Positions 37,845-47,939 of a stretch of 64,000 bases of DNA are shown in pieces; the first letter of the stretch is position 1, and every line of letters begins with the position of its first letter. The position numbers and the translations under genes were made by a program. The stretch is from Agapanthus africanus (Eukaryota > Streptophyta > Magnoliopsida > Asparagales > Amaryllidaceae), in NCBI GenBank assembly GCA_030015575.1, contig JASDDO010000018.1, positions 227,959,138 through 228,023,137 of the forward strand. Reading direction: 5' to 3'. Below the pieces are notes generated by a model. That model did not search any database, was not told where the DNA came from, and saw only the letters and a list, made by a program, of their open reading frames with translations.

Positions 37845-37857
37845 GGCTCTGATACCA
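37845..37857 (-). promoter_or_regulatory. Primer-binding site of B
   Basis: The sense sequence TGGTATCAGAGCC lies one base from LTR3. Confidence 0.92.
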
Positions 37858-37858
37858 C

Positions 37859-40059
37859 TGTAGGGTTCCTACGCACTCTTACAAGGGTTAATAAGGCATC
37901 AACCATACCCAAATAAAAATTTAGATGTGCCGAACAACCCGAAGCCGGGATCTTTGCTAGATAATTAGGGTTTAACATGCAAGTAAATATCTTTACAACT
38001 AAGAGTGAGGGATTACAACCTTTGTAGTCCGCTCCTTCGCTTCATAAGCTCTTAGTAGAAATCCCTTCGCTGCGATCCACGATCTCCCGGACTCAACAGA
38101 GGCTCCACAACTCGAACGATCCATGCTAGCTTGTAGTCTTCCTTTTCTCCGATGATCTACCTCGAAATTTCTATAACTCAAGCTCACTCTCTCTAATGAG
38201 GTGAACACCCTAATCTAATTGGCTAGATTAGATGAGGATGAAAGAGTAGTATTTGTGCTCTCTTTTCTTATCAAATTCTCACTCTTAATCATGACAAAAT
38301 GAAAACCTAGAAAGCTTTCTCAAAACTCAAGGTTGATGAAGAAGAAGAAATAATGGATAAATCCTTTTGTGATGAATAATGAAATGATATATGATTAATA
38401 ATGTAGCCATGGTCAACTATGACAAGGCTATCTTATGTTGAGATTTAACTAAGGCTAAGAGTTTGGGTTGGGTTAAGAATGAGTCACTAGAAAATATCAA
38501 CCATAATATCTTAGCTCATGACAAAAGAAAACCTTCTAGAAGGTTCATGAAAGAACTAACCCAATTCAAACCCTAAGCTTGTTTAATCTCCACTAAACAT
38601 GTTGCATTAGTAATCATATCATGTTACAATAACATACATCACATATATATTCTATATTTGTAACAAAAGAAAATAATACGATTAACATATATCGCATATA
38701 TATCAATGTATTATCCGGTGAGAAAATGAATCAATAAAGAGAGCCAATATTAGATAATGTAATGCAATATATCATATATATTATTATACATTAAATTATC
38801 GAATCAACACTTGATCCGACAATCCGGCTATATCGAATATAACCGACTAATATATCGTGTACCGATTCATCGAATCAACACTCAATTCGATGACCCGGCT
38901 CATATCTAAATATCATGAGAATATAATACGGTATCTCATATCGCATTATCCTCGGTCGTGCACATATCACATATGTGCCCCTACTCCGTTTTGCCTGAGT
39001 AAAGAAACCTCTTTGTAGGACTCTAAAGAATCGTCAATACGCTGGTAGCAGGTGATGATCATATCAAACACCCACAAGCTGCAAGCGGTCAGCTAAACGT
39101 AACAGCCACCCAGGTATTGAGCGATCAGAAGATCAACAAACAATCCTGTACATTCTCCTGTGAATCCAAACAGTAACACTCTCGTACTGTCCGGTCTCTT
39201 CATCTGATATGTTGCATATCAAGTCTAGGGGTGGTATACGTCAGACCCTAGTAACCGATAAGTCGTGTCGATGTGAGGCTCATAACGGGTTGAGAAACTA
39301 CTGGTAACACTTACCAGCAAATCTCTATATCAGCCCTGGCCAGGGACTTCCGGTTATAGCCAATCGAACACAGCACAACATCAACTCCCTATACCGGGAG
39401 AGACGAATCCCCTCTTATCGCACATTGCCTCCATGTGATTCGGGACTGCACCCAAAAGCCACCGTTTTGCATGCCCTCTTGGACGTAGTAAGGTGGAAAT
39501 CAAAGCACAGTGGGAATCACACAAGACTCTATGACGATCTCGTGTCTACAGACTACCCTGTACCAGTGTCATCGGAGAACTGCCATCTGACGTGTGGTAT
39601 ATCACCATATGGGAGTTCTCGACGAGTCCTTTCAATGTACCCAGTCTCCACTGAGCACCCGTACACCATCCTTGATATCAAAACTCCGATGGATATGGGA
39701 TCATCCATCGCCCATCATATGGGTCAAGATGCGTATACGCTAGTCTACTCTGGTGTATCGATGCCCTGTCTCGACACACCCTCGACTAGGAATAGTTATA
39801 GGATGTACTCATTGACTACCGTGGCCCCACTAGTATGATCTCATCATAGTCCCAGTAGTCGAGTACATATCCTAAGGGTTTTATCAACATGTGAGAGTAA
39901 GACAGTAAACAAATATAAGTCAACATGTTAAGATAAAGTGAAACCAAATAGCATACTATCATGTCGAGCAAGAAAGTCATCTCTATATATATCCAAGCAT
40001 CCATTATAATATACATCATTTGTACAACAATGGCCTCTAGGGCATATACATAACTAACA
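37859..40059 (-). repeat. LTR3 (5' LTR of element B)
   Basis: This 2201-bp LTR is bordered on the left by the PBS of B and on the right by the outer AATCC duplication. It has CAA-N3-TTG-type inverted repeats like LTR1. The antisense 137-codon frame at 39425-39838 parallels that in LTR1; I treat it as non-coding. Confidence 0.92.
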
Positions 40060-40064
40060 AATCC
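40060..40064. repeat. Target-site duplication, right copy (AATCC)
   Basis: It matches 850-854 and closes the composite. Confidence 0.85.
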
Positions 40065-40074
40065 TCCGAAATCA

Positions 40075-40340
40075 AGTGCTGCATTATATGAGGTGTACAT
40101 GTAACTGCAGCAAGATATAAGTATCAACACGTAAGCAAGTATGTATGATGCATTTCATAAGCGCAATAGCATAAAAATCAACGTCTCCAAATCACATGTC
40201 AATACAATACCTCTTAGGGGTATATGCAGCTACAGTAAGATATGTGAGTGTATATGTTAGTATCCATGCATGATGTACATGTAGATGTAACAAGGTATGT
40301 GGGTGTACATATCAGTATATCATGCAACCTAGCATAGTAA
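40075..40340. repeat. Degenerate tandem repeat, about three units
   Basis: Units of about 80-110 bp share GTACATGTA-like and GTATATGCAGCTA-like starts, then AAGATATG(T)G and GTGTAYAT, then AGTAT..ATGCATGATG. The last unit is also the start of the long direct repeat at 40260. Confidence 0.45.
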
Positions 40341-40592
40341 TGTGAACATGGAAAGTATATCATAGCATGATGTAGCAATTTTACTGTGTAAGTGACATAG
40401 CAATTATCGATGATGAAGTGTGTAAGACGGCAATCTATGTAAGTGTAACATACGCATCATCGATAATGGTGTAGGTGTACTAGCTCAGGTATATGAATCG
40501 TAATGAGAATAACATTAATGCAGCATAAAGTACCTCGTGAACTAAATATTATAAGGTATACGTGTCTACAATATGTATCTGGGTCAGTGAAT
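40260..40592. repeat. Direct repeat, copy 1
   Basis: Roughly 330 bp (ATGCATGATGTACAT ... CTACAATATGTATCTGGGTC) recur at about 44657-44989 at high but incomplete identity. The copies lie 4.4 kb apart around the gypsy-like LTR and the GTGCA minisatellite. Confidence 0.7.
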
Positions 40593-40617
40593 TTAGCAAT
40601 CGGCATCCAGCCTCACA

Positions 40618-40790
40618 ACATCACGTACGGTACAATCCATCGTACGACATCCTCTAAACAAGGGTATGGATAAATCAACAGGTAAAACTCATCACGTACG
40701 GAAATCTACTGTACGGCAGCATTAAACAAATATGGATTCTATCAACCTATACAACATCGGGGTACGAATTTAAGTCTCGTACGGCATATC
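40618..40790. repeat. Three spaced CGTACGG motifs
   Basis: CATCACGTACGGTAC...CGTACGACAT, CATCACGTACGGAAA...GTACGGCAGC and CATCGGGGTACGAA...CGTACGGCAT are spaced about 70 bp apart. Each holds two copies of the GTAC-centred word. Function unknown. Confidence 0.4.
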
Positions 40791-40792
40791 AC

Positions 40793-41166
40793 TCAATATG
40801 CAAAACATTATCCATAAATATACCTATCACTCAGGTCACATCCATGTCCATCTCGTATCAGGGGACCGACAAAGGTATCAACAATCTCATATCGACTCGA
40901 ATCCATAAAATGACATATCACACTATGTCATCATATCACATAGTATACTTGTTCATCCCATTAATATCTCGCATCACATTATATAAACGGCATACTTGTT
41001 CTCTTTCAATTCGTACCCATCATGATTCACTTATCATTTCATATTCTCATATGTCAATATTTTCATTAGCATCAACTTCTATCATATTATCGTTTGTAAA
41101 TCCTACAATCATATCCGTCGCATATAATTTATCAGGATAAAATAATCAAACGATATTCCATATCAT
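40793..41166. other. Intergenic stretch, no gene seen
   Basis: AT-rich. A 98-codon open frame at 40844-41140 has no recognisable domain and biased, repetitive composition, so I do not call it. Confidence 0.5.
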
Positions 41167-42720
41167 TGTTTTCAGGGGTGCTATACGCCATCCACCCGAC
41201 TTCCCCCGTAGATATAAATCTACTCACATGCTAAACTCCTCGCTTAGCCGTAGTCGATATGCTTAGTCTTCTCGAAATCCATGCGATGGTACCCACAATC
41301 AATATGAAATCGTAAAGCTATTAACATCAAATTCCGAAATCCAAATACGGCACGCGGTGTGCTCATAGGTTAAAACATATAGCCTACGCAAGTATAACAA
41401 CCAAACAACCCTCGTCATTGATATACAAACGTCCAACAACCAAATACAATATCCAGTCGTAGAACCAAAAATCCAAATACCCGAAAACATAGCCAAAACC
41501 CTAATTAGGGTCTCTATACTTAAAAATTGCCATGCTAAAAACCCAATCGTACCAATACTCATTCACAACACAATAATTATCGTGGAAAATAATATTTATG
41601 TCATCTCCACATCCATTAAAACCCACGTCTAATTTTACCGAAAAACTAGTAAACACTTTATATCATTTTAACTCAAGTCTAAAACTTTACACAAATTCTA
41701 GCGATCATAATCATCGCAAAGTAGCATAACTAAGTCACCAAAAACTTTACTACAATTTTAATCTCACCCAAATAGGATTTAGAAAAACTTAGTTTTCTAA
41801 TAAACTCAATTGGACAAATTATGAATTTAACAAATATCATTCTCACAAATTAATTAAGTTTTCCAAGTCTACACATCTTAATTAAACACTTTCACAAATC
41901 AAAACCCTAACTTGATTTTCATAACCTTTTCACGAAAATTCAAAACATGTAATTAAAGCTATATTAAACACTTAAATAGCTAGTTTTAAAGATTTAAACA
42001 ACAACTTAAAGATTAGGGTTAGAATTTATACCTCCACTAGATCTCAATTTAGCAACAAACTCCAAATTTTAGCATCCAAAATGATCACTTTCATGAAGAT
42101 CTAAGCTTGTATAGGCTTAAGGAATAATGGATAATGATTTGTTTATGAGTTTATGGATTTATTTAAGGATTTGTGAAGGATTTTTTGAGATTGCAGATGA
42201 AGAAAATGAGCAAAGAAAAGAAGTGGGCAGCACAATGGGAGGCTCGGCCATGGAAAAAGGTGAGGGGGTTTTGTGTAATGTGTGGAAAAATCTAGCTAAA
42301 AACATCAATAAATTCTAATAAATGCAATAATATCTCAAGCCTCCTCATTTCTTTTCTTTAAAAAATTTACCTTTTAATCACAAATATCTAGATATTTTTG
42401 TATGGATGGATTAAGCTTAATCTAGTGATTAGATTAGCATAGATTCACTTTAAAAGTAATTAACCCAAACCAAAATTGTAATTACCACTAATTAAGTGCA
42501 TAAATAACAACTTAAAATAATATTTTAATTTGGAAAAAATATCAATGTGAACCAAAATTTCCAAGCGACCACAAAATCCCGCAAACTAGCAATATTCTAG
42601 CTAAACTAGGTGCTGTTAAGACTATACTGAAATTTGATCGCACTCCGGGTTTTTACGGAAAACACTGACTATTTTACCCTAAAAATGGAAAATTCTCATA
42701 ACGATTTCCAAAACGTTACA
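41167..42720 (-). repeat. Ty3/gypsy-like LTR (probable 3' LTR or solo LTR)
   Basis: In sense orientation it starts TGTAACGTTTTGG at 42720 and its likely end is ...AGCACCCCTGAAAACA at 41167, about 1.55 kb. The adjoining sense sequence GGGACCGAATTTCTTTAAGG and then GTGGAAGAT is the style of pol-end and polypurine tract that I know from plant chromoviral gypsy elements. The left boundary is inferred from TG...CA only. No PBS for initiator Met is seen on the left. Confidence 0.6.
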
Positions 42721-42735
42721 ATCTTCCACCCTTAA
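42721..42735 (-). promoter_or_regulatory. Gypsy-like polypurine tract
   Basis: The sense sequence AAGGGTGGAAGAT immediately precedes the TGTAACG terminus. Confidence 0.55.
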
Positions 42736-43384
42736 AGAAATTCGGTCCCCGAATTTAAATTTAAACCCCCAATACTAAAACATTTTAAAATCCAACCCAA
42801 TCAACAGGGCTCCGAAATCACGGAAGCAACAGAAATAACATAGCGCGTCGCATGCGCCTGAAGCCGTGCATGAAACTCAAAAACGAACTCCGTCAAGCGT
42901 CACGCAAATCATCAGACATGCACTCATATCATCGGAGTTACAATGGATATACAGATCTTGAAATCCACTACTGAAACCCAATATAAACTAAGCAAATGCT
43001 ATAATATGTATATAGCACACATCCCTTTTTGAAAATCTCCAAAAAATGAAATAAACATAAGCAAAATCTTTTTCTGAATCACCGTGTGATGTGTAACTCA
43101 CGGCAGAAATGACGGACGCTAATTTGTAAAGTAATAATATACTTTCGTATATGTTTTGCTCAAAATATACATTCCGCCCTTTTTAAATATCCCAAAAGGT
43201 TTTCCTTTGTAAACGTTCGTGTCGCTCGTGGACACGTAAGAAATAGCGAGACTATGGATCCCTTTTGAAAACCTCTTGATAAACTTTTATGCATGCAAAA
43301 ATACTCAGGCAATGTCCTCCGATCAGTCCTGTTCGGCTACTATATAATATAGTGCCCATCATGAAAACAAAGGGCTCAAGAGAA
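42736..43384 (-). other. Gypsy-like internal sequence, no intact gene
   Basis: Presumed internal side of the gypsy-like LTR. No reverse transcriptase, integrase or gag motif is readable on either strand. It may be a strongly decayed 3' region or a non-autonomous element. Confidence 0.4.
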
Positions 43385-44110
43385 AAATCAGCCTCAAAAG
43401 GCGTGTCCAATAATTAGGTGCGTCCGGTGCACACGAAAATCAAATCCATATACAGGTGCCACAATATGCACAAAAGTAAGACTAAGTGCAATGGGTGTGC
43501 ATGAAAACATCTGTCCAATTCAACTGGCATGCACGACAACAACAACTAGTGCATCTATAGTGCACGAAAATCTCAATTCAGTGCAACTAACATGCATGAA
43601 CGAAAACCCCACTCGGGTGCATCAGGTGTGCACAAAAATCATATCGCGCGCCTAACGTGCGTGAAAGTCCAAATCAAGAGCATCCGTCATGCACGAACGA
43701 AATCGAATCAAGTGCATCCTACATGCATGAATAAAATCGCATCCAATATGCACGGATAAAAATCTAAATCAAGGGCATCTAACATGCACGAGTAAAAGCT
43801 CACTCAAGTGCATCCGATACGCATAGAATCTAATACCAAGCGCCTAATATACGCAAAAATCCAACCCAAGCGTGCCGGGTTTGTAAAAAGCATCTAGTGC
43901 ACGAAATATCAAATCCTGTGCATCCACTGCACGAAATATCAAATCTTGTGCATCCACTGCATGAAATATCAAATCCTCTGTAGGAAATCTAGGAAATCAA
44001 AAACATGTGCTGCTAAGGCACAAAATCGACATCAACACCACGGTGTATAAAATATATCAAGTGCAATAACTATGCACAAAAATGTAAATACCCAGTATAT
44101 GCAGCTATGG
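43385..44110. repeat. Degenerate GTGCA/TGCACGAAA minisatellite
   Basis: About 20 irregular units of roughly 30-40 bp repeat the words AAGTGCATC, ATGCACGAAA and CAAATC. Near 43915-43975 two units are almost identical (GTGCATCCACTGCA.GAAATA). Confidence 0.65.
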
Positions 44111-44656
44111 TGCACGAAAACCATATGCTGAAACTCAATCATCAAAACTCAAATCCAAGCGATATAAGCATGATACTCGGATCACAAACGCAAATCGCAA
44201 GAAATGACAATGAGGTACACCTCCTACAATATCGAAAAAATTCGGTGCGCCCAAACTGGCAGAGCAAGAACATCCGCTTGCCTCCTGCTCACAGTCTGGC
44301 GTCTTCTATCTCTGGTTCCTTATTTCTCTGTGGCTTACCAATATTGCACGGTATCGACTCATCTGCCCGGTCAGGTGTCTTAACGGAAACGATTCGGCTC
44401 TCGCACTCCTCAGGTCAACTCTCGACCAATTAGTATGATCACTCATAAAGCAGCACGTCACTGGCATCGGCCTCTGGCCCTCTGAAAACACGTGACACAA
44501 CTGATCCTCGGTGCAATCTCATCGCAGCAGTGTCCTGGAAGGAACCGGCTCAAGGTCTCTTCCGATCTCGCTTATACCGAACAGTACGGAGGCTGGTACA
44601 CTTAGCTCGTAAGCTCGTAAGCTAAGTCATCGGTCAAGGTCCAACCGGCTCAAGGT
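44111..44656. other. Intergenic stretch, no gene seen
   Basis: A 108-codon frame at 44107-44433 has no recognisable motif. ACCGGCTCAAGGTC occurs twice (near 44543 and 44642) and GCTCGTAA repeats in tandem near 44606. No function is assigned. Confidence 0.45.
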
Positions 44657-44989
44657 CAGTATGTATGCATGATGTACATATAGCTGTAACATGGTATGTG
44701 GTTGTACATGTCAGTATATCATGCTACCTAGCATAGTAATGTGAACATGGCAAGTATATCATAGCATGATGTAGCAATTTTACTGTGTAGGTGACATAGC
44801 AATTATCAATGATGAAGTGTGTGCGCTGGCAATCTGTGTATGTGTAACATACGCATCATCGATAATGGTGTAGGTGTACTAGCACAGGTATGTGAATCGC
44901 AAAGAGAATAACATGAATGCAGCATAAAGTATCTTATGAGCTAAATACTATAAGGTATACATGTCTACAATACGTATCCGAGTCGGTGA
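44657..44989. repeat. Direct repeat, copy 2 (cut by element E)
   Basis: Matches 40260-40592. It stops at the E insertion point, GTCGGTGAT (left) against GTCAGTGAA in copy 1. GTGAT at 44985-44989 is the presumed left target duplication of E; the right copy is outside the window. Confidence 0.7.
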
Positions 44990-47217
44990 TGTTAGTTATA
45001 TGTATGCCCTAGAGGCCATTACTGTACATTGGATGTATATTGTAGTGGATGCAGGGACATATATAGGTAGGACTTTCTTGCTCGACATGATAGTACGCTA
45101 TCTGGTTGCACTTTATCTTAACATGTATACTTTCTGTCTCTCTGATTACATGTTGATAAAGCCCATAGGATGTGTACTCGACTTCCAGGACTATGATGTA
45201 GATCATACTAGTGGGGCCTGGGTAGTCCATGAGTACATCCTTGAAATGTTCCTAGTCGAGGGAATATCGAGACGGGGCATCGATATTCCAGAGTAGACTA
45301 GCGCATATCTTCTCGACCCATGCGATGGGCGATGGATGATCCCATATCCATTGGTGTTTGACATCGAAGATGGTATGCGGGTGCTCAGTGGAGACTGGGT
45401 ACACTGAACGGACTCGCCGAGAACTCCCAGATGGTATTATACCTCACGTCAGATGGCAGTTCTCTGGTGACACTGGTACAGCTTAGTCTGTTGACCCGAG
45501 ATCGTCATAGAGTCTTGTGTGTCTCCCACTGTGCTTTGATTTCCACCCTACCACGGCTCTACTGAGTTGTGCAAACAGGTGGTTTTTGGGTACAGTCCCG
45601 ATTCACATGGAGGCAATGAGCGATAGGAGGGGATTCGTCTCTCCCGGTATTGGTGGTTGATGTTGCGCAATGCACGACTGGCCATAACAGGAAATCCCTG
45701 GCCAGGGTTGCAGTGATATACTGGTAAGAGTTATCAGTAGTTTCACGATAGTTATGGACCCTACGTCGGCATGACTTATCGAGCTATTGGGGTCTGACGT
45801 TTACCACCCCTAGGCGAGATATGCGACATATCAGACGAACAGACCGGACTGTACGTTAAGTGTTACTGGTTGGATTCGCAGGAGTGTGAGCGGGCTTGCT
45901 CGTCGATCTTCTGATCGCTCAATACCCGGGTGGCCGTTACGTTTAGCAGACCGCTTGCAGCTTGTGGATGCTTGATATGATCATCATCTGCTGCCGGCGT
46001 ATTGACGAGTCTTTAGAGTCCTACACAGAGGTTTCCTGGCTCAAGCGAAACGAAATAGGAACGCATATGAGATATGTGCGGTACCGAGAATAATTCGATT
46101 ATGCGATACCGTATTACATTCTCGCGATCTATGTATCGATTGGTTATATGCGATATAACCTAGTTATCGAATCAAGGATTGATTCGATAAGCCGATACAT
46201 ATGATACTAGTCGGTTATATCCGATATGACCGGATCGTTAAATCAAGTGTTGATTTAATGATTTAGTGCATATTTATATATATGATATATTACTTTGCGT
46301 TAACTAGTATTGGTTCACTTTAAATGGATTTTCTCACTTGAATTGTGTAAGTTGTATATGTGATATACTTTTATGCACATGTTTGTATCATGTTTGATGA
46401 TACATGCTTACTTGGTTAAGTGTAAAGAATCAAACCATGGTTTAAACTAATGATTAGGGTTTTGTTTAGTCATTTACTTATTTATCTATTTCTTTATTTA
46501 TCTTTTTATTTTGGAAAAGATAAATGATGAAATGGTGGCATTATTTGTTTGCTAGTTGAACATTCATGAAGTTTTGACTTAGTCTCCTTTTTTGTTCTTA
46601 TCCTTAACCCTAACCATTCCATTAACCATGGTCTTTTCTCTACACTTAACTAAGGTTAAAAGTATGATAAGATTTAATTCTTATTCATTTTTATTATTCA
46701 ATCTATCATATCTTTCTTCTTCTTCTTCAAGAACAAAAAAAAAGAAAAGCTTTCTCGTTCAATGGCAACTTGAGAAAACAAGTGAGAAATCCAATTCTAA
46801 AGTGAACCCACTTCCTATTTCTTCATCCTCTACCTCTTGCCAAGTAGTATAGGGTGTTATCTTCACAAGTTTCATGACTTGTTGAAGTGAGTGTTTGATC
46901 TTGTGGAGCTTCGACGTAGATCATCTTCGACATCGAAGCCGACGACCAATTCCGCTCATTTTTCCGATGAAGCCGATGCTAGAGTCCGGGATTCAGTTTG
47001 GACAGCAAGGGGACTTCATCGCAGAGCTTAGAAAGTGGTGGACCGGATCTACAAAGGTTGTAGTCCCTTTCCTTTAGCATTAGATTCGTTTACTTGCTTG
47101 CATCACCTAGTTTATCTAGTTAACGATCCGTTCTAGGGTTTCTCGGCACCGTATTTTTTAGAAGTTTGCATGGATGATGACTTGTGAGACCTCACTAGGG
47201 TGCCTAGGAACCTCATA
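44990..47217 (+). repeat. 5' LTR of E
   Basis: It starts TGTTAGTTATATGTATGCCC. The 3' end is GGAACCTCA or GGAACCTCATA before GTGGTATC, so the last two bases are uncertain. Two perfect hairpins occur: arms TTATCGAATCAA and TTGATTCGATAA around GGA (46164-46190), and 9-bp arms around GTG (46238-46258). Confidence 0.9.
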
Positions 47218-47218
47218 G

Positions 47219-47231
47219 TGGTATCAGAGCC
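47219..47231 (+). promoter_or_regulatory. Primer-binding site of E
   Basis: TGGTATCAGAGCC beside the 5' LTR. Confidence 0.92.
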
Positions 47232-47934
47232 TAGCTAGAGCCTTAGGCGAAGTCCCGACGGAATCAGAAGTCCGATCGACCCAAAACCCGACTTGAAAAA
47301 TGTTCTCTGGACATTTTTGAAAAACGTGGTTTTTTGTTGATTAAAAATATTCAGAAAAATCAGCAGGAAGATATAAGGGTTACTGTAAAATTCGAGGGTG
47401 TGATTCTATAAAGGTGCCGTGGATCCGCGGCATGAGCATGCTCATGAGGCGGATCCGCGGCCATTTCGTCGTTTTGTGCATCCAATTTTGCACAGTAATT
47501 CTTAGTTGTCTGTGCTGGTTTTCCTGGGGATTTTTAATAATTTTTTCCAGATTTGCATTTTCTGGGTTGTATTGGGAACTCGGTGTATCGATCGGATTGT
47601 CTAATTTTGTCAGTGTGTTCTTCCGGATAAATTTTAGAATATGTTAAAAAGATCGACCGGATATAAATACCCACTTTTTCCCCTGCCGGGAAATTTCCAA
47701 TTGTTGGATTTTTCCGTAGTTTAACGACGTTCTAAGTAGTGCAAGTAACGCGATGGACCCTCTAGAAGACAACAAACCTTAACTCGATTATGTGACCGTC
47801 TTGAACTGCCCTTTGAACCGTCGGGTTTGGGGCAGTACGGCGTGCCACATGTGAGGCGTTGGCTTGACCCTTCTACGGCTGGACCGTTGGTACTGAGGCA
47901 CGAACTGAATGTTGTTAGACTTATTTCATGTGTT
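47232..47934 (+). other. Leader of element E, PBS-proximal part
   Basis: Non-coding and aligns with 16425-17125 of C. It includes the GC-rich stem and is interrupted by F at 47940. Confidence 0.75.
47380..47497 (+). other. GC-rich compound stem after PBS (E)
   Basis: Outer arms TTACTGTAAAATTCG (47380-47394) and CAATTTTGCACAGTAA (47482-47497) pair. The inner blocks GCCGTGGATCCGCGG and GGCGGATCCGCGGC pair and close on the perfect 16-bp palindrome CATGAGCATGCTCATG (47431-47446). Confidence 0.72.
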
Positions 47935-47939
47935 GAGTT
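47935..47939. repeat. TSD of element F, left (GAGTT)
   Basis: GAGTT before TGTAAG is repeated at 58070-58074. Joining the flanks restores a C-like leader. Confidence 0.92.

Larger units (their letters stand above)
855..40059 (-). mobile_element. Three-LTR composite Ty1/copia retrotransposon (A plus B)
   Basis: The order on the plus strand is LTR1 (855-3062), internal A (3063-8998), LTR2 (8999-11149), internal B (11150-37858, split by nested elements C and D) and LTR3 (37859-40059), all minus-strand. LTR2 has a polypurine tract on its right and a PBS on its left, so it serves both as the 3' LTR of B and the 5' LTR of A. Only the outermost ends carry the AATCC duplication. The three LTRs differ from each other by roughly 5 percent in the stretch I compared, and A and B differ by a similar amount, so the tandem form arose soon after insertion. 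Unequal recombination between LTRs is the simplest origin; a pre-integration concatemer is possible. Confidence 0.85.

Noticed and set aside
40844..41140. 98-codon frame rich in Ser, Ile, Thr and His
   Set aside because: Low-complexity composition in AT-rich sequence, no domain, no neighbouring gene signals.
44557..44568. CTCTTCCGATCT, identical to the last 12 bases of a common sequencing adapter
   Set aside because: The match stops at 12 bases and neighbouring sequence is not adapter. A chance match is unlikely but possible in 64 kb; no other sign of contamination.
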